Below are positions 35,646 through 46,023 of a stretch of 64,000 nucleotides of DNA, one piece after another. Location: positions 1 through 64,000 of the forward strand of contig WHVA01000442.1 in NCBI GenBank assembly GCA_015179125.1, given 5' to 3'. This DNA comes from Gautieria morchelliformis (Eukaryota > Basidiomycota > Agaricomycetes > Gomphales > Gomphaceae). The notes under the pieces were generated by a model. That model was not told where the DNA came from, searched no databases, and saw only the letters and a list, made by a program, of their open reading frames with translations. Position 1 is the stretch's first letter. The number at the start of each line of letters is the position of its first letter. Position numbers and translations under genes: made by a program.

Positions 35646-37659
35646 CTATGCAGGCCTGCCAATGGCCTGGAGGGGTGCGACCTCATAAGACCCATTACGG
35701 CAAATGAATCCGAGTGATGTCCCGCCGTCTGTGAAACTACTCTTGTTACAGAATACGTCCGTAGTACCCACCCCATCAACGGGCATGAGGCTTATGTTCT
35801 TCGTTGTGATATTCGTTGCTGAAAAATCATCACCCAACTGCTCCGATTGGTGGGAAAGTAGTATCACGCACCAGAGTTATTCAACAACTGTAACACGATG
35901 CCTTCAGTGTTAGTGAGACCCTCTATTGCGTACCCTGCAGACGTTGGTCAAGATCGTGTGCCTAGCTTAAAGGTCTAGCAAGCACTCACAGCACGGATTC
36001 GTGATACAACTATGACAGCAGATGAGATTCCTCCTCGTGGACTTAACAGACTACGTACGATCCGTCTCCAGGATGGTCCGAATTTATTGTCCCCGTCACA
36101 TTCACCCATGAGAAGTTCCTGATGTGTGTGGCAGTAGAATTGGGGGGATAGTTTCCTGGCGTATTACCGCGGTTGGTATTCTGATCAACATACACCCCTG
36201 TGGCAAAAATGGGGAATGTGCTGTTCGAAATGTTTCTGGGGTGGTTAAAGAAACATCAAGAGCCATCTTGCAGATTAATGAGATTATGCACACATGTTCG
36301 ACCACACAACATCGGAAATATTTCCGACAGAATCCAATGCACTCTTGAACCTTGTCGCATATAACGAGTTCCGGCTGTATATGTTGTCAAAGATGACATT
36401 ATTTATATTGTTGGTACCGGAGATCGACACGCCGTGGCCACCCTCACAAGTGAGGCCACGGACGGTCACGTTGTGCGCGCCAGCATTAACTGCGCATGCA
36501 TATCAACAACCAGAAGGATGTCGGAGAGGGCAAGTTGAATGACTTACCTGCAACACAGTCATCACCGTTGAAAATGCTACTATCCTCGATGAGTAAGTTT
36601 GTGCCAGAGACATCAAATCCTTCCCTCGTCTATCAGCAACCGGCACCCATATAAGTTCAACTACTTACCATCCCTGGACAAGATTCCCAAACAAACAGGT
36701 TAAGCCTCAGCATAAAACATCGGGGCCAAATAATAAAAATAAGAAGAATCACGTATTGAAAGGGAAAACACCCGGGTTCTTGAAGGAATACCAAAACGTC
36801 ACTAGGGAATTAACACGTGAAGCAAGAGTTTCAATCCCACCGAAAGGTCATAGCTTGCATCTATCGTGATGTTGTATACATGGACATTGTTACCACCCAA
36901 GGAAAAACACCACGCAATTGGCTTGCGCAGCTTGAGCCATCGGACAACAGAATTGCTAGACGCCATTAACCAACGTAGGATATTAGATCAGGCGGGAGAA
37001 ACAAACGCACTTGAGCTTGAGACTCCATCCGTGAGGGCGCAACGCCTAAGACATAAGTTGTAACCATAATGAATGGGTCGATAGCTATATAGACAGATAC
37101 CAGTCCACCAGGAGCAGTCGATTGTGCAGCGAGCCACCATGGCTGTCCAAAGGCTGTTTAGTAGTGTCAGTCAGATTCTCACTCGGTCTCGAGAACGTGA
37201 CACGGACAATCAATCCACCCCCAATTGGGATCTTCGCTACCACTGACTGTCACATTTGTCCCAGAGGCAGTGAACCAATGGAGGGTCCCCCCTGAGGCGT
37301 TTACAATGCTCTGCACATACGAAATACTCTTTGGGAGTTCTAGGTTGCCTTCAATGGCGATCTCAACATTATTTAAGGTGCCAAAGTCAACTGGCGAGCT
37401 GCCACCCATGTGCTTTAGCTTTAAAACCTCGGTCATTGAATAGATGTGAAGGGACGTGCCTAATATTGTACGTCTGGCCTCTTTCGAAAAGAATTCTAGA
37501 ATCGGAGGAGCAGCTGGACAGCAATGCATGAAGCGCCGGGACATCATCGCTACCGTCTCGATGGGGGACAACGCATGTTGTGAAGCTGCTAGCCACGCAT
37601 CCAACCTGGAGCAAGAGAGCCAAGGCGAGAGAGCAGACAGCTACGAGCCTATGGGGCAT
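35646..37659 (-). CDS. Secreted GH28 pectinase (polygalacturonase type)
   Basis: A signal peptide (MPHRLVAVCSLALALLLQVG) precedes a right-handed beta-helix enzyme. The catalytic set is complete after splicing: FPFNTDGFD (NTD motif, assembled across two introns), FNGDDCVAV (paired Asp), CEGGHGVSISG (GHG) and RFKSAL in place of the usual RIK. Earlier blocks include KPIAWCFSLGGNNVHVYN. The enzyme hydrolyses alpha-1,4 galacturonic acid links in pectin; the RFK variant and the overall divergence suggest an exo-acting or xylogalacturonan branch, but that is inference. About nine exons, ending ICRNGSYEVAPLQAIGRP. A product for life on plant material. Stops seen between exons all fall in introns with GT..AG ends, so I call it intact. 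Confidence 0.92.
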
Positions 37660-38549
37660 CGTTTAAGGAAGCCGGATACAGGCTCCAGCAAGGCATCCGT
37701 GGCATTTAAACTATAGGCAAAATGGAAAAGAATTAGCTACAGTAATTAAACTAGAGGGAGGGCCGGGGTGCCGGCAGAACCCGTGCTCGGAATAGTATAG
37801 ACAGGACAGAAGCAGTTATGCTTGCTAGGCTAGTGCATAATACGGGGAGAAAGCTCGGCAAAAGATGTCGAATTTCTCACGATTTACGACATCCCATGGT
37901 GGCCTTTGACGGGGGACCATCATCTCATCGTACCCTGATGCATTGCCGTCCACCTGATATGACAACACACCCCGGTATGTACTAACTATACTTGTTTTGA
38001 AAGTATGTGCGTAGCGAGGGGCGTCCAAAGCTGAGATACCATAGATGTGATTATTATATATGGATTTCTGACATGAAGGGCTTCTCAATCATAGCGCGAT
38101 TGTCAGCGGCTCAGAGTGCGAGCCATATGATGTGGATGTGGTGAGTGATGCTGGGCCGGCTGGCCGGAGACGATACTCCATCACCATGAGCGACTTCACC
38201 TGACAAGCTTGTCGAACAATGTTGCTGCCTTAGGTGACGTCGAATACACTGCGTCTTAATTTCAAGAAGAGCTGACGCGCCCAAGTGACGCTGAGGAATT
38301 AGAATGTAGATTGTGGCACTACAGTTACCGGTGACAATCTTAAGGAGCGTCACGTGGCATATGGTCGCGACAAAGCCTAACGCACCGAAGTTACAGAGAA
38401 TACAGCTCACGGGTTGATGGACTGCCAGCAAAACACAAGTGGGCAGAAGATCCTCGATGTCAATATACACGTGATACCGGAGAAAGTGTTGTAGCAAATT
38501 CCGCCGGAGGTCACCCTCTGTTTCGGTTCAACCGGTACTCTATCAGGAG
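37660..38549. other. Spacer with unassigned minus-strand frames
   Basis: Minus-strand frames at 37825-38088 and 38111-38497 contain no recognisable domain. The region upstream of the pectinase start should contain its promoter. Confidence 0.4.
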
Positions 38550-39005
38550 CTGTGTACAGTTACATTAGCCGGGGTGGGGAGAGCATACGCTACGCATCTG
38601 AGGACCTCACGAGCACTCCCCGCGCGGCGCGGGTACAGCACCTGCACGAGCTTGGAGTGTACGGACAGGAGATCGCGGGCCTGCGCGGGAGATCAGCAGC
38701 GGGGGCGGGGGCGGGGAGACTCGCGATGGTGGCTGTGACGGGCTCGTCTGGCGTGTCGGCGCCGGCGTAGCTGTGGTGGGAAAGCGTGAGTGTGAGTGTG
38801 CGGGTGCGGGACGTACCGCGTCTCGACGTGCACGCCGCAGACGGTGCGGCGCGTGCTCTTCCCCGCCGAAGCCGTAATCCCGAGGATGCCCCACCCAAGC
38901 GAAGGAAAGTCTGTTCAAAAGGGAAGGGAAGGGGGTCGGCAGGGTCGTGGGGGCCAGAATTGCGCAACTGGTTCCGAGGAGCCTGGGCTTGATGTGGACC
39001 ATCAT
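38550..39005 (-). other. GC-rich island with coding-like, unresolved exons
   Basis: The local GC content is far higher than around it, with runs such as GGGGGCGGGGGCGGGG. On the minus strand a frame reading LGWGILGITASAGKSTRRTV and VCGVHVETR ends at a GTACGTCC donor, and an acceptor CCACAG then leads to YAGADTPDEPVTATIASLPA in phase. A following stretch in another frame reads ARDLLSVHSKLVQVLYP. These look like real exons, yet I could not assemble a full gene or name a family. A CpG-island-like promoter for the desaturase gene is the alternative. Confidence 0.3.
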
Positions 39006-39867
39006 CTCAGAATGCGGCTAGTCAGGATAGCACCAAGTGCATGATGACCTACTCAACAATCAACAAGGGCATGTTTCTGCTGTTCTAAGCTATTATATGA
39101 CATCCCCCAGGCTCTTTCAAGCATGCATGATGTGCATATATAAACATCGGTGCGCATCCTGACTTGACCCTAGATATCAGCACTTACACATGGCCGCCGA
39201 GGAGCCGGGGGGATATGAATATCAGCCATGGGGAGGAGGTGGGGGGGAGGGGCGGGGCGTACTTTTGCTTGGACAGTGACGACGAGGGAGCCTACGGAGA
39301 CTATCCCGTGAATACACCGAGCGACTGGGCTTGTGGCGCCTGGGATGGCAATGGGGGTGATGGGATGGCAGACTCACGTTTACGCTGAGCATGAGAACAC
39401 GACTACCTGCACCACCACCTCGGCACCGTCACATCACATTTACATTCTCTCTATTGTTCCCTTTACCCTATTCCATCGCGCAGACGACGAGGCGTCCATG
39501 CTCCGCCAGCCACTCAGGCATCAGTGTAGCCAAGCATGCCCAGGCCGGGGCAAACGGTTCGCCGCGCGGAACAGGCGTCGCGCCCGAATACTGTGAAGGA
39601 TGAGAACAAGACAGGGATGATATTTTATATATTAATATGTGGCCAGAAATATATATACGAGGAGACATCTCCTCATACATACATGACGTCGTGGCCCGAA
39701 TATCCGGGGCCAAAATGCAGCGCCTCAGGGGGCGGGGCAAAGAACTCCATGTATAAACTGGGGTGAATAGGCGCCCGTGCTGGCCCCAATACATTGCCGG
39801 GGGTACTTAAGTACCAACGGCGGTCCGGTAGGCTGTAGCCCCTTCTTTGACGACCTTTCCTTCCCTC
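39006..39867. promoter_or_regulatory. Long upstream region of the desaturase gene
   Basis: A TATAAA box lies at 39752-39757, 116 bp before the chosen ATG, preceded by a GGGGCGGGGC box (39731-39740). Further up, an AT-rich block (39620-39650) and a GAGGAGA/TCTCCTC inverted pair near 39660-39676 are seen. A small frame at 39199-39388 has no domain. Confidence 0.5.
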
Positions 39868-41564
39868 ATGTCTTCAATCCGTCCCTCTAGAAAGACTCCT
39901 CCGCCAGAAATCACTGCTATTACGCCTCCCCTCACTCCTCCTGCAAAGTCTACCCAGCTCCCAGTCAATCCTGTGCCAGCTGGTGATTCTGTTCCAGAAA
40001 ACTACGTCGCTTATACTTTGAGGACTTCAAAGCCTCTCCCACCCGTCACCTGGCAGAACTTCTGGACAGAGCTCAACTGGCTTAACGTCGTCATTTTAAG
40101 TATCACCCCAGCCCTCACTATCCACGGCCTGTACACCACCAAGGTGGTCTGGAAAACCGCCCTGTTCAGTGTATTCTATTATTTCCTTACTGGTCTCGGT
40201 ATGTTTGCGTAAGTTCTTTCTCGCCAGCCGTCTCCCCGCTTACCCCTCGCTAGGTATCACGGCGGGCTACCATCGTCTCTGGGCACACAGATCCTACAAT
40301 GCCTCCAAGCCTCTAGAGTACTTCCTCGCAATCACAGGCGCGGGCGCTGTGCAGGGATCCATCAAGTGGTGGGCGCGTGGTCATCGTGCTCACCACCGTT
40401 ACACCGACACCGATCTCGACCCGTACGGCGCCCACCACGGCCTGCTCTGGTCCCACATCGGCTGGATGGTCGTTAAGCCCCGCCGCAAACCTGGAGTTGC
40501 CGACATTTCCGACCTCAGCAAGAATAACATAGTCAGATGGCAGCATAGGTGGTATCTCACCCTTCTCATTCTGATGGCGTTTGCCGTGCCTACCCTCGTG
40601 GCGGGTCTTGGATGGGGCGACTGGCGAGGAGGCATGTATTATGCAGGCGCCACGCGACTGATGTTTGTGCATCACGTAAGTTTTTTCTCCCCTCTTCGCA
40701 TGCCTTCAGCTAATATGCGTGCCAGTCGACATTCTGTGTCAACAGTCTTGCACACTATCTTGGAGAGACACCCTTCGACGACAAGCATACACCCCGTGAC
40801 CATTTCATCACCGCGCTCGTAACCATTGGTGAAGGATATCACAACTTCCACCATCAATTCCCAATGGATTACCGCAATGCCATCAGGTGGTATCAGTACG
40901 ACCCGACGAAGTGGTTCATTGTGGCCTGCCAATTCGTCGGTCTCGCCACACACCTCCGCAGCTTCCCCGAAAACGAGGTCAAAAAGGGCCAGCTTACCAT
41001 GGAGCTCAAGAAATTGCGCAGCACTCAAGACAGGCTCACCTGGCCGTCGGATTCAAATGACCTGCCAGTCATCAGCTGGGAAAGCTGTAAGTATGCAATG
41101 CGACGCTTGTTCGATCTCGCTCACGCCAGTTACAGTCCAGGAGCAAAGTTCGAAACGTCCGCTTGTACTCATATCTGGCTTCATCCATGACGTATCATCG
41201 TTCATGGATGAACATCCGGGCGGGCGCCACTTGCTCGCCAAAAACATCGGCAAAGATGCAACCACTGCGTTCTTCGGTGGTGTTTACGATCATTCCAACG
41301 CCGCGCATAACGTGAGTGTTGAACGTAGGCTTCCCTCATCGTGCTCATATGGTTTGCATATAGCTCCTGGCGATGATGCGTGTTGGAATTCTCCACGGTG
41401 GCCTTCAGTTGGAAGTAGAACGAGCCATCCCACCTTCACAAAAGCTTCGAATCCTCCGCGCCAATGAGATGGGCTCGCCTTACGCTAGCTCCGCGTTCTC
41501 CGAACCCGAGCACGACAACCTCCTTAACTACGGTGCTCCACACACCAAGTCAAGGGAGCACTGA
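39868..41564 (+). CDS. OLE1: Delta-9 acyl-CoA desaturase with cytochrome b5 domain
   Basis: The enzyme inserts the first double bond into stearoyl- or palmitoyl-CoA in the ER membrane. All three histidine boxes are present: HRLWAH, HRAHHR and HNFHHQFP. Hydrophobic spans flank them ([27 protein letters not shown]). After a linker (ISWES, intron) comes a fused cytochrome b5 domain with the heme-binding [13 protein letters not shown] and [20 protein letters not shown], which donates electrons directly, as in yeast Ole1. Four introns join in frame (near 40205-40254, 40676-40744, 41089-41132, 41311-41363). The ATG at 39868 ([13 protein letters not shown]) is used because the frame upstream has no earlier ATG. 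The protein ends APHTKSREH. Confidence 0.96.
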
Positions 41565-41968
41565 TGATTCTATCTATTGTCATGTTTTTTATGTTTCCTG
41601 TCTTGCGCCTCAAGCAGTATATATTGTAGACAAGTAATCAATCATCACGACACTGTTTCACCCTAAATCATTGCGTTCTCTGTTATTTTTAAGTGGTGTG
41701 GATGACGGAGGAAGCGGTGGCTGCGGTTGACCACGAGAGGATCAAGCGAGATCTCGACTAGATCGTAAATTCAGTGCGACTAGCTTTGGCATGTAATCTA
41801 GAGAAACACTCCGGCTAGCAAAAAGGAATATAGCATCGTAGACGACATAAGAAGGCGCATCGTACAACAGAGCTGCCGCATATATGCGAAAACTATAGAC
41901 GTGAGACATTGCACGGCATATCAACCTTCCATGTAACATAGAGACACAGAGAACGTTTTTATTCCAGA
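41565..41968. other. Convergent 3' flanks
   Basis: Between the stop of the desaturase gene and the 3' end of the minus-strand gene. AT-rich; nothing else recognised. Confidence 0.5.
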
Positions 41969-42774
41969 TCATTCTTCAAAAGAGACTCGATTATTCGATC
42001 GAGAGCTATATGTTACGTAAATATAAGGGTGGAAAGTAGATTTATACGCACATTCTTCAGATTTCTTATGATACGCGATCCCAAGGAGTTGCCGATCCTC
42101 TCTCTCCTTCTCTTGCTGGATTTCGGCAGCAATTTGTTCTCGGATGTACACCTAAACACAACGATCTTTATGGCGTTCATCGGGAGAGTAAGGCCGTACC
42201 GTGAACGGCTCGTGCGCTTTCACTATTTTGACCCATGTTGCACGAATCTCGTCTTCTGACTTTGCGTACGCCATGAAAAAGTCAGCAAACGCCTTTTCGC
42301 TAAGGGTGAACTGCGGGTTTAAAATGACCATTGTATAGAAGTGAGCGTGGAGACATACATTTCGTCGCAGCAATCGTTGAATCCGAGGGTACTGCGTGCG
42401 TTCTGACGGTTCGGGAACGCTAAGCCTTGGTTTAGATAAGGAGCTTAGAAGTAACTAGCAATTTCAAGCGTCTCCTTCCTATAGGTCTTCAAGTAACGAG
42501 CGTCCCTCTCCTTCCTCCTTTTCTCCGTGGTGGCTAGGCTCAATATAATGAATGTAAGGAGAAAGATTAGACAAGATTATGCCGGCCGCCGCACAATGCA
42601 TTTTCTGGATCAGAGCAGCAGCCACGCTGAGACAATCATTCATATTGAGCTCGACGACGTGTTGTATGAGCTTTGCAGCGGATCATCTCACCCATCATCG
42701 CTTGATGGCTGGGAAAGCAGCGGCACTTCGTCGAAGTCAGGCATTGTTGACTTCGATTTTGAGCGGGAAGCCAT
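41969..42774 (-). CDS. Unrecognised small spliced gene
   Basis: The likely first exon (MASRSKSKSTMPDFDEVPLL) ends at a GGTGAGAT donor. Later exons read EKRRKERDARYLKTYRKETL, then either of two frames (LSVPEPSERTQYPRIQRLL fits the next junction best), FTLSEKAFADFFMAYAKSED and IRATWVKIVKAHEPFT. The last part is YIREQIAAEIQQEKEREDRQ. The product would be about 150-170 residues, soluble and rich in charged residues, with a helical C-terminal half. The donor/acceptor pair around 42430-42450 is not settled. I know no family for it. It sits tail-to-tail with the desaturase gene. Confidence 0.45.
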
Positions 42775-43309
42775 TAGCGTGAAGGCGTTCTGATGGAGAT
42801 ATAAGAGAGTGAAGAATCAGATGGGTCCTGCAGGAGCTGTGACAAAGTTGTGACAGTTCGTGGATCGAGTTGGAACACGTTTGAATTAGTGTAACACCGC
42901 TTGATTGTACGTGGAACTAATTTTTTTCACAAGTCGGAACTTTGATGTAACTTATTTTCGAGTTCGGGTATATTTTGGTATTGAGAAGTGATCAACCAGA
43001 CTGCACTTCTCTGCCAGCCGGCCTCCGAGGCATTTGAATGCTCTACGCCAAGCATCCCCTCAGGTGACCTTCCTCCATAGCTCAGCCACTCACGAGACAG
43101 TTTCTAATAAAAACCCAAGGTATACCGTACACGTACTATACATCCCGAGTCCCCTCTCATACAACAGATCTCACCGATATAATGGGTATACCAAACGAAA
43201 CAATGGAGGTTGTCCATAAATCTTCTATATCATATTGTGATCTCGCAGGTACGAATGAAGAATCATGTCGGCCACTAGTAATGATTTTTTTTTTCAGTTT
43301 TAGTAGGGA
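42775..43309. other. Spacer without recognised features
   Basis: Promoter side of the small gene and 3' flank of the G-alpha gene, AT-rich in the middle (42890-42980). Confidence 0.5.
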
Positions 43310-45025
43310 TCAGGAACAAAAGAATAAATTCTTCGGCATACCAGACGCGATGACCTTCGCCGATGCATGCATGTCCTGATATCGGCTTGATCAGCGTGTA
43401 TCATTTGGAATGCGAAGTAATTACCGTGAGCGATGTCATATGGCAATAAAACGGCCGTGGCTGCGGCGATTGGGAATTGAAGATTAATTGAAACTTCCTT
43501 TTGAGATCTACACAGTTTCAACGTATCAGGCACAATATCTCTTGCCAGACTTGGCAACCTACAAGACGAGGCTGTCGTGAAGTCGTTAGCTCGTGTTCCA
43601 TAGGACGGGATGTACTTGGCTAAACGGATGCCAGCTTGGAGCTTCTTGGCAAGGAGATCGGTTTTGTTCATAAACAAGACGAGGTTGCAATCCTTGAGGA
43701 GTTGATTGCTGCAGAGGGACTTCCAAAGAATTACAGTGTCTTCTAACCTGTTCACAGTCGTGTCTTCGACTAAAACTTGGTCGAAGCAACTGATCGGGGC
43801 CAGAAAAATTATCGCGTCGACATCCTGGAAGTAAGGCGGCCATGCAGCTCGCTGTGTTCTGCTGCCCCCGACATCGTATATTCTCCAATCTGACCCAACG
43901 GCATTGCTGGTCTCTCGTGTGAACCTGTATTCCGTCACCCCAACAGTCTTGAGCCGCGCACGCAAGACATCATCATCAGAGGGTATATAGTGAGTGTCGG
44001 CAATGCGATCCAGATCATCTAAAAAGCTACATCACTCCCGCAGTAAGTTCCCCTGTGCTACACGATGAAGAGGGGGCGGGGCGTACAATCCAGGGAGATC
44101 CTGAATATGAAGTTTCCGCTTTTCTAGAAGCCCTCGAACCACAGGATCTGTCCATAATGCATAGATGTCATCCCGCTGAGCAGCTATGGCTTCCGATATG
44201 GCGTCAGCTTCATCGGTGTCGACGGCATGTCCTTCTGGGGAGGAATGGTGCCCCAGCTTGCTCAAGACACTTTTCCAGGACGATAGTGCATTAACAGACA
44301 CCTCACGCAGTTTAGGCGCGCCTGCTAATTGGGCTGCCTGGCCAGCTGGAGAGAGCCTTTGAATAAGCCTCCGCTCCACGTGCAGGAGGGGTTCCAGTCT
44401 CCTCTGGAGATCAAGGTGGTCCGATGTAAAGGTTGGGCTAACAGCTCTTTCGGGACTCTGTGGCACGTGTTGATCGAGAGTTCCACGCCGGGACTGTGCT
44501 TGAGTCATGGCATCCAAAATGAATCCAACAGAACGTATCAGGTTGAGCTGAATAACGGCTCTCCATGATGCCCGCTCGGCAGCCCATGCCTGAGATAAAG
44601 CTAGAAGCAGCGCATTAGCTTGTAGAAAAGGAGGGACCAACCTGGGGCGTATGGATAATTTGGAAGTTCTTCAGGGCGGTTGACTTTCCTTCGAGGCTAT
44701 GTGGTCATTATTTCGATTCGCTGGCAACACTCATCTATCTCACCTGATTCAGATTGGCCTGGGCAGAGCTATGGCATCAACGCGGAACGAAGACATGTTG
44801 AACGGCTGGATGCCTACCAAGCAATAGTATTTTGACCGGACGCGACCCTTTCAACGCCGCCTTCTCTTCCCTGATACGCTCGTCAATGGTCTCGGAAATG
44901 CGCCGGGCCTCTTTCTCCTTCTTCAAGCGAATCTCTTGTTCACGTTCGGTCTCGTGCGCGACTTCGGCCTGAAGTGCACGGGTCAGCGGATCGTCCCTGC
45001 CTTCGTGGGTGCGACCTGGCATCAT
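43310..45025 (-). CDS. Divergent heterotrimeric G-protein alpha subunit
   Basis: The N-terminus is a charged helix (DDPLTRALQAEVAHE...EARRISETIDERIREE). The P-loop is split over three exons but reads LLLGQSESGKSTALKNFQII once spliced. A long helical-domain insertion with HVERRLIQRL follows. Switch I is RARLKTVGVTEYRF, with the catalytic Arg present. Switch II is DVGGSRTQRAAW, where the usual catalytic Gln (DVGGQ) is Ser. NKTDLL gives the guanine-specificity motif, and the last two exons give YLKRKFQLIFNS, PRPFYCHMTSLTD and KVIAS, ending LFFCS. No Gly follows the start Met, so N-myristoylation is not expected. About ten exons. Agaricomycetes carry many such atypical G-alpha genes besides the canonical ones. 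Adjacent ATGs at 45025 and 45022 are both possible starts; a frame extends further up to 45127. Confidence 0.92.
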
Positions 45026-46023
45026 ACGGCACCAAGAGCTGAGAGGCAAAGAAGAGGAGAGGCTTGGGCAGAGAGCATCAATGCTCCTGCCTCGGTTAGC
45101 GCTCTGCACAACCAAGTGCTTAGACAATTCTCACGATGTCGACTACGGCCCTGTCCCACCAACGTGGGTACCGTTATACTACAGACCGACTATATACAAA
45201 GCCACCTCGGATCGCTCTACTGGCCCATACATGAGGGAATCATACGATAAGTCGTGATGTTGGGAAGGTAGAGCGTCAATGCGCTGTTAGCCTCGTCCTA
45301 AGTGGGCTGACGAGATATTCCCATCAGCTTAGGGGCATCGGAACCTTATGGAGTCATGGCCGGTACCACCCGAGCGGCGTGTCGCGTAGCTGCAAAAAAG
45401 GATCAGTTAATTATGAAGAATCCAAATATCGGAGTTCTGGAAGACTTATCAAACACACGCAACCGTCTGTGGGCATGAACCCCCGTCGCAATGACTAGTT
45501 CGTTGCTCGCCATTACCGTGATCCACAAATATCAGACGATGTCCTGTGATGCTAGTGCCCGTGATAGCCCGTGGCAGTAGGTTCGCGAGCGCTCATCTAC
45601 AGGAGAGGTGATCCACTGAATAGCGGTAGCAGGCGCCGTCCTAAAGCGGCTGCAGCCCAGTGCAGGAACGCCTGATCGATCCTGTCTCCCTGGCGCAATC
45701 GGGATGACTCGGGACACGACCTGCCCTGCAATGAAGGGAGTTCAGATCTCAGACACGATGTTTTGGAGAGTTCCCTTGTCGAGGACAAGCTTGAAGATTT
45801 CACTTCTTTGTGTTTGATGTTGTGTATGGAGTCTTGTATACAAGTAATATTAAGTGATACTTACCGTAAGTAGTATGCAGATTGCCACGTCTGATGTCAC
45901 GAGTCGCGCAACGTCACAAGCGGTCACGTGACGAACGCGCTCTTTTTAAAAAGTCGGAGTTTGCTCTCGACAGTGTGATCTCTCTCTCCTCCTACGTCCA
46001 CCCTTTCTGCCAGGAGCCACAAC
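45026..46023. promoter_or_regulatory. Divergent promoter region, with unassigned frames
   Basis: This separates the G-alpha start from the RING gene start. A GTCACGTGAC palindrome (45923-45932) lies about 92-101 bp before the RING gene ATG, followed by CT-rich sequence. Minus-strand frames at 45480-45803 include a coding-looking ASNELVIATGVHAHRRL stretch, but no complete model or domain could be made. Confidence 0.45.

Noticed and set aside
36500..36760. Apparent loss of the NTD motif in the GH28 gene
   Set aside because: Two closely spaced introns split the motif; joining the exons gives FPFNTDGFD.
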